Origin: Romanomermis culicivorax
Lineage: Eukaryota > Nematoda > Enoplea > Mermithida > Mermithidae
Reading direction: 5' to 3'
Assembly: GCA_963922205.1 (NCBI GenBank)
Contig: CAWUHX010000336.1
Coordinates: 62,001 to 126,000 of the forward strand
DNA: 64,000 bases
Under the pieces are notes generated by a model. That model had not been told where the DNA came from. It saw only the letters and a program-made list of their open reading frames with translations, and made no database searches. Position 1 is the stretch's first letter, and every line of letters begins with the position of its first letter. Positions 35,185 to 45,948 of the stretch are shown here, one piece after another. A program made the position numbers and the translations under genes.

Positions 35185-37140
35185 TTTGAACCAACAAAAA
35201 AGACAAAAACAAAAAGGAAAAGAAAAGAAAGCAAAAAAAAGAAAAAAACAACGAAAAATGAAAAAAATATGCAAAAAAAACAAAAACGAACAAACGAATA
35301 AAAAAGAAAGAAGATAGTGATAAGAATATCAACATAAAAACTTGAAAACACAAAAAAAAGAATAAAAAATAAAAAAAACAAAAAGGAAAAGAAAACGAAA
35401 CAAAAAAAAGGAAAAAAACAACAAAAAAAGGAAAAAAACAACAAAAAAATGGAAAAAATAAGCAAAAAAAAAAAACAAAAATGAACAGACAGATGAAAAA
35501 GGAAGAAGATAGTGATAAAAATATAAACATAAAAACTTGAAAACAATAACAAAAAGAATAAAAAAATAAAAAAACAAAAAGGAAAAGAAAAGAAAACAAA
35601 AAAAAGGAAAAAAACAACAAAAAATGAAAAAAATATGCAAAAAAACGAAAATGAACAAACAGATAAAAAAGAAAGAAGATAGTGATAAAAATATCAACAT
35701 AAAAACTTGAAAACAGAAACAAATAGAATAAAAAAATAAAAAACAAAAAATGTAGGGAATGCAAAAAAATTGAGAAAACAACAATAAAAATTGCAAAAAT
35801 ATAAAAAAAGAAAAAAGGTCTCACAAAACACCAATAGCAAAGAATCTATATGAAAATCAACAAAATAAAAAACAAACAAAAGAAACAGAAATAGAAAGCA
35901 TAGAAAACAAACAAAATATAAATAGAAAATAAAAAAGAAAGAAAAATGCAGAAAATCAACAGAAAAAAACAGAAAAAAACAAAAAAAAACCAACCAACAA
36001 ACAGAACAAAAAATACAGAAAAAGAAAAGAATATAAAAAAAGAAATCCAACAAAAAAAACAAAAAAGAAAGAAAAACCGACGTGGAAGAAAACAAACAAA
36101 AGAAAATAAAAAAGAGGGGAACAAATAAAGATAACAAAACAAAAAAAAAGAAAAATAAATATGGACACAAACAAAGAAAAGAAAAGATACAGAAAAAAAC
36201 AAAACGAGCAAAGAAAAAAGACAGGAAAACAGAGAAAACAAAGAAACTCCGAAATAAAAAGTAGGAAAAAACTTAAAAAAATATACAAAGAAAATTGAGA
36301 AAAAACAAAGGAGAAATGAAAAAACAAGGAAATAAACAGAAAAGTGAAAACTAAGAAGAAATAAAGCAAAAAAATCATAGAAACAAAAAACTGGAAAAAA
36401 AGAAATAATTGACATAAAATAAAAAAAGAGAAATAACCCATAAACTAGGAAAGAAGTGAGAAAATATTCTCAAAAACATAAAAAATGAGAAAAGACACAA
36501 ATGAGTGAATATTTATGTAAAATTGTAAAAAACAAAAAATAATAAAAAAAACAAAAAATAATAAAAAAACAAAAAATAATAAAAAAAACAAAAAAAAATC
36601 ATGGAAAAAAAATAAAAAAAGCGAAATTCTTCCAAAGAATGAGATATTTTGAAAGAAATTCAATAAATTAATGAATATTAGCAAATATAAAGAACAAAAA
36701 ATTTCAAAAAACAAAAAATAATAAATTGAAAAACCAAAAAGAATATAATAGGGAAAAAACCAAGAAAAAATTAAAAAAGCAAAATTCTCTGAAAAAATAA
36801 GATATTTTAGAGGATAAGCAACAAACTATAAATTAAATAGAAAAATGTAAAAACAAAAAATAATAAAAACAGAAATACAAAAAAAATATAGTAGAAAAAA
36901 CTAAGAAATTGTTCCAAAGAATAAGATAATGTTCCAAAAAATTTTCCATTAAAAAAACATAAAAATCATTTCGAAAAATCCGAGATTTTTGAAAAAAAGA
37001 ACTGTATCGCTGAATATTTAGATAAAACGTAAAAAAAACGAAAAATAAAACTAAAAAAGAGAAAAAGAAAAAAAGAATGAAAAATAAAGAAAAACTAAAT
37101 TTTTCCAGAAAATTCCAAAAAATCCGAAATTTTTGAGGGA
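35185..37140. repeat. A-rich intron with ~170-195-base tandem units
   Basis: The word AAGATAGTGATAARAATATMAACATAAAAACTTG recurs near 35311, 35506 and 35677, each time followed by AACAAAAAGGAAAAGAAA. From 35850 to 37140 the sequence is plain A-rich with no fixed period that I can see. The minus-strand F-rich reading frames are compositional. Confidence 0.7.
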
Positions 37141-37211
37141 AAGGAATATGGTGTAGATTTTTTCTCCTGATATTATTTATGCCATGTGATCCTGACATGG
37201 GTATTTTTTAG

Positions 37212-37331
37212 ATTCAATCCCCTCATCCCGTTCTAAACGCCAATCAAATGATCCATCAAACCACACCAATGACGTAAAAATGTTAGCTGCGGATGTCATT
37301 GACCAAATTTACAGGAAAATCAATGCAACAG
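37212..37331 (+). CDS. Small cysteine-rich secreted or type II membrane protein, exon 2
   Basis: Acceptor GTATTTTTTAG and strong donor GTAAGT bound 120 bases (2 + 39 codons + 1). The peptide begins DSIPSSRSKRQSNDPSNHT and ends QIYRKINAT. RSKR followed by Gln is a good furin-type cleavage site placed just after the membrane helix, so a processed extracellular C-terminal part is likely. NHT and NAT are possible N-glycosylation sites. A basic cleavage site, sequons and downstream cysteines together suggest a secreted ligand or matrix peptide (inference). Confidence 0.72.
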
Positions 37332-37389
37332 GTAAGTAGTACCATCCTAAGTGGGTTTGATTTCCTAAAGCATGTGTATCTGCTCTGAC

Positions 37390-38780
37390 TCCACCCTAAC
37401 CTGACTTGACTCCGCCCTCACTTGACTCGGCCCTCACTTGGCTCCGCCCTCACTTGGACCCATCCTAACTTGGCCCTGCCAATACTTGGCTTCACTCACA
37501 CTAGGCTCTACCCTCACTTGACTCCGCCCACACTTGGCTCCACCTCCACTTGGAGCCGCCCTAACTTGGTCCTGCCAATACTTGGCTTCACTCACACTTG
37601 GCTCTACCCTAATTTGACTCTGCCCTCACTTTGCTCCATCCTCATTTATATTACATCCTGACTTGGCTCTGCCTTCACATAGCTGAACCTGAATTGACTC
37701 CGCCTACATTGACCTTCGTCGCACAGTCTACTATACTTTCTACACATGCTGTACAGCCCCGTACAGATGAGGCAGTATACTTTGACACCTATGTTTTGTA
37801 CATGGCTATCTTTTGTGTACCCCCTGTACGGGCCTGTATAACTACTCTCACTTCACAATGCCTTCACCTGACTCCACCCTCACTTATTCTGCGCTCTCTC
37901 TGGGATCTGTCCCAACTTGGGCCCATTCTCACTTGGCTCCACCCTCACTTGATTCTGTCCTCGCTTGGCTCCAGCCTCACTTGACTCCACCCTCACTTCG
38001 CTCCACCCTCAATATATTCCACCCTCTCACTGGGATCTGTCCCAACTTAGCTCTGTATTCACCTGGGGTTTAGCCTGACTTGACTTGACCTTCATTTGGC
38101 TCCACCCTCACCTGACTCCACCTTCACTTGGCTCCGCCTCCACTTGACTCCGCCCTCTCCTGGGTCCACCCTCACTCATTCTCCACTCTCACTTGCATCT
38201 GTCCCAACTTGGCTCCATTCTCACTTGCTATTAACCCCAATTAAGTCCACTTTCACTTGGCTCCACAGTCATCTGACTCAACCTTCAGTTGGCTCCACCC
38301 TCATCTGACTCCACCTTCACTTGGCTCCACCCTCACTTGACTCCGCCCTCTCCTGGGTCCACCCTCACTTATTCTCGATTCTCACTGGGATCTGTCTCAA
38401 CTTGATTCCATTCTTACTTGGCATTAGCCTCACTTAACTCTACCTTTGCTTGGCTCCGCCCTCACTTTCCTCTACCCTCACTTATTTTGCGCTCTCACTG
38501 GGATCTGTCCTAACTTGGCTCTTTTCTCACCTGGTATTAGCCTCAGTTGACTCTATTTTCCCTTGGCTCCTCCTTCATCTTGACCCCATGCTCACTTTAC
38601 TCCATCTCCATTTATTCTGAGCTCTCACTAGGATATGTCACAACTTAGCCCCATTCTCACTTCGCATTGGTCACACCTAACTCCACCTTCACTTGGCTCC
38701 GCCCTCACTTGGCTCCGCCCTCACTTGGCTGGATCCTCACTTGACTCCGCCCACTTTTTGCTTCACTTTAATTGATTCTG
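37390..38780 (+). repeat. CT-rich minisatellite in intron 2 (CTCACTTGGCTCCACC-like units)
   Basis: Dozens of 15-16-base units of the type TGGCTCCGCCCTCACT alternate with TGACTCCACCCTCACT. Longer superunits include TCTCACTGGGATCTGTCCCA. Two copies of a unique ~130-base block (37722-37850 and 38795-38920; shared words CTATGTTTTGTACATGGCTA and CTATGCTTTATACAGGGTA, then ATCTTTTGTG) interrupt or end it. P/T/L-rich reading frames here follow from the repeat and are not supported as genes. Confidence 0.82.
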
Positions 38781-38958
38781 CCTAAATTGGCACTCGTCGA
38801 GTGGTCGACTTTACTTTGTACACCCTGTGTGCGGCACCCCACAGCTAAGGTGTATACTTCTATGTCTATGCTTTATACAGGGTATCTTTTGTGATCTCCT
38901 GTTTGGGTGCCCTATAACTGCTTGCATCTGCATGGACCAGCTACCAGAAATTTAATTT

Positions 38959-39035
38959 TGGGTTACACCCAGGATCTAATGTGGTTCTTGAGAATAGTAG
39001 CCGGAGGCCATAACTACTAGACCAAGATGGCCCAG
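38959..39035 (-). pseudogene. tRNA-like pseudogene or SINE head
   Basis: On the minus strand the sequence reads GGGCCATCTTGGTCTAGTAG, TTATGGCCTCCGGC, TACTATTCTCAAGAACC, then CTGGGTGTAACCCA. The A box (TGGTCTAGTAGTTATGG) is good. The T arm keeps its GGG/CCC stem but the GTTCGA core is reduced to GTGTA. An intact tRNA is therefore unlikely. It is probably the head of a tRNA-derived SINE. It sits in intron 2 of the plus-strand gene. Confidence 0.55.
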
Positions 39036-39059
39036 AAATTTGGTTTTAAATGGATGTAT

Positions 39060-39300
39060 AGCTGACATTCAGGGCAAGAAATTTCCAGAGGGGAGGGTCC
39101 TTGGACTTTTTATCCAGGAGGCTAGGGGGGGGGGGGGGTGTGTGAGTAAAAAAGACAAAAAAAGTTTCTGAAAGCTTGTTTTTCATACAAAATATGCACA
39201 AAAAAGCTGTCTTGAGAAAAGTTCAGGGGGGTGTTTGGTGATTTTTTTTGGGCCAGGGGGGTAGTCAGGGTCTGAGGTATGGGCCCTACCCCCCTATGTG
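39060..39300. repeat. G-rich interspersed fragment with a long poly-G run
   Basis: A run of 14 G at about 39126-39139 lies within GGGGAGGGTCC, GGCCAGGGGGGTAGTCAGGG and TGGGCCCTACCCCCCTATG. The sequence is unlike the rest of the intron and looks like a degraded transposon piece, but no family is recognised. Confidence 0.5.
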
Positions 39301-39338
39301 CAATGTATAGTGACTTAATCTATTCTGAATTTTCTCAG

Positions 39339-39670
39339 ATGAAGCCATCACGGCGTTGAAAGCCAACAAAAAGAAAATGATTCAATCGTACGAAATTGTA
39401 TGTCGGGAAGTTGATTCGACCAATGATAGCTCGCTATATTCGGGCGATATGGAATATTGGAGTAGTTCTTCTTATTCCGTGGATAATATCTTCTACTTGG
39501 ACGATTTGAAATGTCGATCGTTCGGCGACGATTATTTCCTCCGTGACGTCACCTTTAGTTGCAAAACTGACGTACACACTTATAAGCATAATTCAAGATT
39601 TTTCAAAAAACACTGTTATCGATGTTGTCATTACGAGTTTGTTTACGCGGAAGTTTACGCCATCAATTGA
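39339..39670 (+). CDS. Small cysteine-rich secreted or type II membrane protein, last exon
   Basis: Acceptor GAATTTTCTCAG is followed by two bases completing an Asp codon, about 109 codons and a TGA at 39668-39670. The total protein is about 186 residues. The exon opens EAITALKANKKKMIQSYE, then holds six cysteines: VCREVD, LKCRSF, FSCKTD, and the cluster HCYRCCHYEF near the end (FVYAEVYAIN). Acidic/Ser-rich stretches (SSLYSGDMEYWSSSSYS) and an NDS sequon lie between. Six cysteines ending in a C-x-x-C-C-type cluster could form a cystine-knot-like fold, but I cannot assign a family. CpG-rich codons match the BTBD8-like exons, which supports real coding. Confidence 0.75.
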
Positions 39671-39684
39671 AATAATTTTCTATA

Positions 39685-39895
39685 TGTTACAGTATAATCA
39701 CATAATGTGATGTGCAGGTATATTTCATGCAGTGTATTTTCCTGGAAAATTCTAGAAGCTTCCATGATATAATTATGCTCAGGTATACATTACAATATTC
39801 TATTATATTCCGTGATTTTCCATCGAGGTATATAAGCCAAGTCACATTGCAAATCCATTCCGTTATTCATTTTGCTATGCAACATGTTACTAATG
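39685..39895 (+). repeat. Interspersed repeat R, copy 3
   Basis: It begins TTACAGTATAATCACATAAT 15-20 bases after the stop codon of the cysteine-rich gene and continues GTGATGTGCAGGTATATTTC, TTTTCCTGGAAAATTCTAGAAG. It ends near GTTATTCATTTTGC. It also carries GGTATATAAGCC, a TATA-like word. It abuts the (TAATG)n satellite. Confidence 0.7.
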
Positions 39896-40965
39896 TAATT
39901 TAATGTAATGTAATGTAATGTAATGTAATGTAATGTAAAGTAATGTAACATGATATTGCTTAATGTAATGTAATGTAATATAATCTAACTCAATGTAATG
40001 TCATGTAATGTAATGTAATGTAATGTAATGTAATGTAATCTAATGTAACATGATATAGCTTAATGTAATGTAATGTAACATAATCTAACTCAATGTAATG
40101 TAATGTAATGTAATATAATGTAATGTAATGTAATGTAATGTAACATGATATAGCTTAATGTAATGTAATGTAACATAATCTAACTCAATGTAATGTAATG
40201 TAATGTATTGTAATGTAACGTAATGTAATGTAATGTAATGTAATGTAATGTAATGTAATGTAATGTAATGTAATGTAATGTAACATGATATAGCTTAATG
40301 TAATGTAATGTAACATAATCTAACTCAATGTAATGTAATGTAATGTAATGTAATGTAATGTAATGTAATGTAATGTAATGTAATGTAATGTAATCTAATG
40401 TAACATGATATAGCTTAATGTAATGTAATGTAACATAATCTAACTCAATGTAATGTAATGTAATGTAATGTAATGTAATATGATATAGCTTATTGTAATG
40501 TAATGTAACATAATCTAACTCAATGTAATGTAATGTAATGTAATGTAATGTAACATGATATAGCTTAATGTAATGTAATGTAACATAATCTAACTCAATG
40601 TAATGTAATGTAATGTAATGTAATGTAATGTAATGTAATGTTATGTAACATGATATAGCTTAATGTAATGTAATGTAACATAATCTAACTCAATGTAATG
40701 TAATGTAATGTAATGTAACATGATATAGCTTAATGTAATGTAATGTAACATAATCTAACTCAATGTAACTTAATGTAATGTAATATGATGCAATTTTACA
40801 TAATGTAACATATGTAACATAATGTATTTTACTGTAATGTAATGTAATATATTGTAATGTAATGTAGTGAAATGTAGTGTAATGTAACATAATCTGATCC
40901 AATCTAACATAATGTCATGTAATGTAACATGATATAACTTAATGTAATGTAATATAATGTAATAC
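39896..40965. repeat. (TAATG)n satellite, array 1, with a ~50-base variant motif
   Basis: Pentanucleotide TAATG repeats are interrupted about ten times by AACATGATATAGCTTAATG followed by TAACATAATCTAACTCAATG. These variant modules recur every ~70-140 bases, so the array grew as larger units and not just by slippage. The last part (40770-40965) is degenerate. A second array of the same family lies at 60841-61600. Confidence 0.92.
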
Positions 40966-41370
40966 AAAATAGGATATGTTATAATATGGGCATGCTATAT
41001 TATAGGACACATTACAAGATAGGATTTGTTATAACATGGGATATACTATGACATGCTGCATCTTATAATATGGTATATGTTACAATGTGCGTATGCTATG
41101 GCGTGGTATATGTTACAAAATAGGACATGTTATAATATAGGACATGCTATAACATAGAACATGTTATAAGATGGGACAAGCTATAACATGGGAGATCCTC
41201 TTACAGGCTACGTCTTGTAATAAGGTATGTATTATAATCTGAGGTGCTATATGTTACAAAACAGGATATGTTATTATATTTCACATGCTATAACATAGCA
41301 AATGTTATATTATCCGATATGTTATAACATAGGACATATTATAACATGGTTCATATTATAACAATTTCAT
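40966..41370. repeat. Palindromic ~20-base repeat (TGTTATAACATRGGACATGC)
   Basis: Units such as ATGTTATAACATGGGATATAC and CATGCTATAACATAGAACATG recur with small changes. The core TGTTATAACA is a perfect palindrome. The block adjoins the (TAATG)n array. Confidence 0.7.
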
Positions 41371-41466
41371 GATTCGCAAGTTGGAAAAAGTTCAGGTTTT
41401 TCAGTGATAAAGAGTTAATTACTGTGGAACTAAGTGGAGTGTAATAATTCGAAAAACTTCTCTTGC

Positions 41467-41709
41467 TGACGTCAAAAAGATTCACGTGACCAAAAAATCG
41501 ATATTCGCATGCTTGCTTGCAGACGTCAATTATCGATTATTCTATTCGCTGATTACTCTATTGCTGACGTCATAAAAATCTGTAAGATACTTTTAACCAT
41601 TGCAGCACCATAAGACACGTGACCAAAAAATCGATATTCTCAAATTTGCCCGCTGACGTCAATTATCGATTTTTTCCATAGTGTAAATTTGAGTTTCTTG
41701 CTGACGTCA
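41467..41709 (+). promoter_or_regulatory. Cluster of CRE (TGACGTCA) and CACGTG sites in a 133-base duplication
   Basis: Perfect TGACGTCA occurs at 41467-41474, 41565-41572, 41654-41661 and 41702-41709, plus AGACGTCA at 41521-41528. CACGTGACC occurs at 41483 and 41616, both followed by AAAAAATCGATATTC; GACGTCAATTATCGATT occurs twice, again 133 bases apart. bZIP proteins of the CREB/ATF type bind TGACGTCA and bHLH proteins bind CACGTG (established). The cluster looks like an enhancer or promoter with a tandem duplication. The only CpG-rich open stretch nearby starts at 41785 on the plus strand. Confidence 0.65.
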
Positions 41710-41784
41710 TTCGATCTTTATATTTTAATTTTGTAACGTTAGGAAAACGGGTTCAAAAAAAAAAGATTTTTTCAATAATGTAGT

Positions 41785-41898
41785 ATGCTGCTCGACGATT
41801 TTTCCGTCGATGCTCATCCGTCGTCATTTTCCGACCGAATTCCGACGTCGTCCGACGGAATTCCGACGCAAACTTGTTTTTACTTTTTTATTCGATAA
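41785..41898 (+). other. Short CpG-rich open frame (37 codons) after the CRE cluster
   Basis: An ATG 76 bases after the last CRE opens MLLDDFSVDAHPSSFSDR, then IPTSSDGIPTQTC, and stops at 41896-41898. Its codon use resembles the true exons here, and the piece PSSFSDRIPTSSDGIPTQTC is kept in frame in a second copy at 43817-43879. It could be a first exon, but no good donor follows (only GTTTTT). On the minus strand copy 2 instead ends at a GTGAGC donor. I do not claim a gene. Confidence 0.35.
41818..41880 (+). repeat. 63-base GC-rich block, copy 1
   Basis: The block starts CCGTCGTCATTTTCCGACCG and ends GACGCAAACTTGTTTT. It differs at one base from 43817-43879, 1999 bases away. It contains the inverted pair GAATTCCG ... 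CGGAATTC. Confidence 0.85.
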
Positions 41899-41899
41899 T

Positions 41900-44790
41900 T
41901 TTACACTTTTCTGCCAATTTTCGCCATTTTTTGTAAATTTTCGTTAAATTTTCGAAATTTTTTCTTTCAACTTTCAATCAATTTGAAAACTCTACAATTT
42001 TTTTGGCAATTTGGAAGCTTTTTATCAACTTTGAAAGTTTTCATAGGTTTACAACTTTTTGGGCGCTTTTTAGCAACTTTGCACATTTTTCACTGCTTTT
42101 TTTGGGCATTTTTAAGAATTTCATTTTTTAAATCTTTTTCACACAATTTTTGTTTTTTTATTTTGGCTTTTTTTGTGTTTTTTTCTTATTTTTATTTTTG
42201 TTTCAATTTGTTGTATCTTATCTTGTTTTTTTTCATTTATTTTTTTATATCTTTTTTAGTATTTTTGCTTATTTTGGTGGGATTTTCACTGAATTTTTTT
42301 TATGTTTGTTTTATTTCTTGTTGATTTAGGGTTGATCTTTCTATTTTTTCTCCTTTGTTGTTTGTTTTTTCTCACTTTTTACTCATTTTTACTTTGTATT
42401 TTTTGCATTTTTTACTCAATGTTGTGTTTGCTGTTGATTTTTTTTAGCTTAGTTTAGGATTAAGTTTCTTTTTTACTATTTCTTTTCTTTTATTTGTTTT
42501 TTAAATTTCTATCTGTTTTTGTTTTTTCTTTTCCTATCTGTCTTTCTTTATCTGTTTTTTCCAGACGTTTTTCTTCTTTTTTCTATCTCTTTTCATTTTT
42601 TTGTTCTTTTTTCCTTTATTTTCGCCTTTTATTGTTTATTTGTTTTCTTATTCGTTATATTTTCTAATTTTGTTTTTCATGTTTTTTGTCATTGTTAAAT
42701 TGTGTTGTTGGTTTTAGCATTTTTTATCCGTTATTTTATCTGCTTTTCTTTTTTTGCTTAGTTTTCAAGTTTTTTATATTTTTCTGTTATTTTCTTCATT
42801 TTTGTTTGTTTTATAGTTTTCAATTTATATTTCTTTTTTATCTACTTCTTCTTTAGCTTTTTTCTTTGTTTTTGCTTGTTTTTCGCGGTCTAGTTTTTAT
42901 AATTTGTAAATTATTTGAAAAATTTGAAAATTTTTCAAAATTTAGTTTTTTTTCGATTTTTTGCTTGATTAATTATCAAAAATTACAAAATATTTGATAA
43001 AAAAAATTTTTGTAATGAACGCTTTGGACGAAGTTTTAAAATTTAAAAAATCTAATTGATATAGATTTTGTAATATCAAAAAAGTTTCGCAATTTTAAAA
43101 AATTAAGAAATTTGCAAAAATTTACGATTTTTTAGCTAAAATTTTGTCATTTTTTTAAATTTTTAAAAAAATTTCGAATTTTATTTCTCTTGCTGGAAAT
43201 TCAATTTTTTCAAGATTTTTAAAATTTTCGAAAAAGATTAAAAAAATCTGCAAAAACTTTTCCAATTTCATAAAATTTAAATTTTTCAAAAACTGAAAAA
43301 AGTGTCAATTTTGAAAAAATTTTTAGAAAAATTTCCATATTGAAAAAAATTACAAAACAAATGAAGTTTTAATGGTTTTTTGGTGATTTGAACCTCAAAA
43401 GTAACAATTTTTTCAAAAGTTAAATTTCACAAGGTAGATTAGAAATTAAAAAATATATTTAATATCAACAATTTTCAAAAATTTGCACAAAATTTTCAGA
43501 ATTTGTCAATTACTCAAAAAAAATTTTTCCTCATGTTTTACTTTCTTGTCTATTTTCTATTTATATTTATTTTTTATATTTTTCTCACACAATTTTTTTC
43601 TTCATTTTTTCTGTTTTTTACTTTGCATTTTTTGTTATTTTGACTAAAAACTTTTCAGTTATTTTTGATTTTTTTCCTTCCATTTTGGGTTATTTTTCTG
43701 CTTTTTTCCAAGAGTTTTCTCTTTTTTTTATTTTTTGGTCATTTTGTCGATTTTTTAATGTTTTGATGAATTGCTCACCATTTCGGCCATTATCTGTGCA
43801 TTCCGCCGACGGTCGTCCGTCGTCGTTTTCCGACCGAATTCCGACGTCGTCCGACGGAATTCCGACGCAAACTTGTTTTCAGGCTTGGGTCTCTTATCTG
43901 TGTTTCTTTTGTATTTCTTTTTTTCGACATTTTTTTGTTCTTTTTCCTTTTTTTATATATTTTTCTTTTTTGTTTTATTGTTTATTTGTTTTCTAGTTAC
44001 TTATATTTTTCTATCTTTTATTTTTCCTCCTATCTATTGTTCACATTTCTCTTATTTTTGTCCTTTTTCCATTCTTTTCTTTTTTTTCTTTTTCCTCATT
44101 TAACTTTTTTTTCTTTTCTATGCTTTTACTTTTTTTGCTTTTTTGTTTGTGCTTTTTTCCAATTTTTGTTGTGTTTCTTTTTCCTATTTATTTCTGTTTT
44201 GTTACTTTTTCGTTGTTTTTTCTTTTTTGTTGATTCTGTTTCTTGTTGGTTTACCTTTTTTCTCGTTCACTGTTTATTTATTTCATTTTTTTTACTTTGT
44301 CAAATTTTTTGGCTTTATCGTTTTTTTGTATATTTTCTATTTTTCCATGTTTTTCTATTTCTGTTTCGGTTTATGGTTGTTTTTCACTTTTTTGCGTCTT
44401 TTTCTATTATCTGATTTTTTCTTTCTTATGATTCAAATTTTTTCTGTTTTTATCTGCTCTGCTTCCTACTTTTTGCTGTTTTTCTCTCTCTTCTCACATT
44501 TTTTCTTTGTTTTCTAGTTTTTTATTATGTTTTTTTCTGTTTTTCCTTTTGGTTTTTTTTATTTTTAACCATTTTTCTTTTTCACCCAGTTTTTGTCTGT
44601 TTTTTTCCTTCTTTTCGTTTGTTTCTTTGTTATCTAGTCTTTTTATTTCTTCAATTTTATTTTTTTTGTTTGTACTTTGCTCTCTAGTTTTTTCTTTCCT
44701 CATAATTTCTTTTATCAGTTATTTTTTTAAATTTTTTTCTTTTTGTACTTTTTGATTTTTTTACTAATTTTTTGTTGCCTGTTAATTTTT
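41900..44790. repeat. T-rich low-complexity DNA between and after the 63-base blocks
   Basis: CTTTTTTTTCTTTTTTC-type sequence with no clear period. Central parts (42900-43520) switch to AAATTTTTCAAAAATTT-type words. The phrase GATTTGAACCTCAAAAGTAACAA near 43390 is shared with 60810 (GATTTGAATCTCAAAAGTAACAG), showing a dispersed family. F/L-rich frames are compositional. From 44790 to 45390 I see only unassigned sequence. Confidence 0.6.
43817..43879 (+). repeat. 63-base GC-rich block, copy 2
   Basis: Nearly identical to 41818-41880. Here it is followed by TTTTCAGG and preceded by GGCCATTATCTGTGCATTCC. Read on the minus strand, an open frame through the block reaches ATGGCCGAAATG and then a donor-like GTGAGC at about 43778, so a minus-strand exon is possible. 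Confidence 0.85.
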
Positions 44791-45390
44791 TGTTTTATTT
44801 TTGCACAATTCAGGGTCAAGTTTCTTTTTTTGACTTACTTTTGCTTTTTTTGTTATTTTCTTCTTTTTTTTCGTTTCATTTGTAATTTTTCTTTTTAATC
44901 ATATTGTGCCCCAAAATTTATTGCTGCCTCACTGCCTAGCCTCAATGTCAAATGTTTTTTTAAATGTCCTAAATCCAATCATACTTGATCATGGATTTTT
45001 TTTCTTTTTTTTCCTTTTTTTCTTTTTTATATATTTTCTTCTTTGATCTTTTTCGCATTGTTCCGGAAATCATCAGCCCAACTTAAAACATTGGTAAAAA
45101 AAGCCCAACAAACTGTCTTGATCATTTGTTCTGAAAATCTTAAAATTTTTTAGAGAATTTTCAAAAAAATTTGTAACATGTGTAATCAAATATTTTAAAG
45201 TAGATCCACAATTCCAAAGTTTAATTTTTTGAGTTCAAAATTTCCAATCAAACCAGGACTTTACAGTGTACATTAGATATAAGTATGAATTATTGATGGA
45301 ACAAACTGAAAAAAGTGTAAACCAAATTTTCCACATAAAGTTTTTGTAAATGCTGACTCGATTGATGTAAAGTTTGATGGATTGTACAAA

Positions 45391-45948
45391 TGTTGTAGTG
45401 TGTTTTCCACCGATTTTCGTCATTTTTGTCAAAACGCGTATGAGGCCCGCAGGTAGCAAGTGGAGTGAGCAACGCGGACCATCAACAGTCGTCTTACTGT
45501 AGCACACGTCAGTACGCGTGTGCTGGCTCTCTCTGTGTATTATTATTGTTATATATTTTTCATACTAAACATGTGCCCCGCTGGCCATTATTATTTTGCC
45601 ACTAGCCGCCTCCCCGCACGAAGCCCATTTGTTTTTCTCGCCCCAGTGCGTGGGAGTGACTCGCTTATTTTCTCGCCCCTTTTCGTTTTGTACGTAAGTG
45701 TTTTGTTTTTATTGCGTAATATAAAGGTAGAAAATTCTCTCCTTTCGGTTTTTATGCCATTTGGGAGACAATTAAGGAAACACCTTTTCTTTAATTGGTG
45801 GGATATTAGTGTCTGGTTTAAGTACTAGTAATTAACTTAATCGGGTAAATGTGGGCATGGGAAACACGTACATTAAGGACGAACCCTGGAATCCCAATTC
45901 TACCTGAATGCAAAGACCGAAGCCCCGACTCACTTTTCAAATACAACA
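45391..45948 (+). mobile_element. LTR of retrotransposon family L1w (my label), copy 1, 558 bases
   Basis: It starts TGTTGTAGTGTGTTTTCC and ends AAATACAACA, so the ends are TGTTGTA/TACAACA, as expected of LTRs (TG...CA). Shared words with the two other copies are GTCAAAACGCGT, GGCCCGCAGG, TTACTGTAGC, TTATTGCGTAAT, TTTAAGTACTAGTAATTA and ACGTACATTAAGGACG. Two bases after its end comes TGGTGACCGTG, which looks like a primer-binding site beginning TGG. It may thus be the 5' LTR of an element whose interior has decayed. The flanks (CAAA and CTGG) do not form a target duplication, which fits a 5' LTR. Confidence 0.85.

Noticed and set aside
37422..38308. Plus-strand P/T/L-rich frames (GSALTWTHPNLALP-like)
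   Set aside because: Translation of the CT minisatellite inside intron 2 of a gene supported by its own exons.
37212..39670. Assignment of the cysteine-rich plus-strand protein to a neurotrophin or Spaetzle-type cystine knot
   Set aside because: Six cysteines and a processing site fit loosely, but spacing and flanking residues do not match well enough to name the family without a search or a structure.
40690..40967. Minus-strand frames of LHYITLHYIT type
   Set aside because: Translation of the (TAATG)n satellite.
43771..44755. Overlapping F/S/L-rich plus-strand frames
   Set aside because: T-rich low-complexity DNA; only the 63-base CpG block has coding-like composition.
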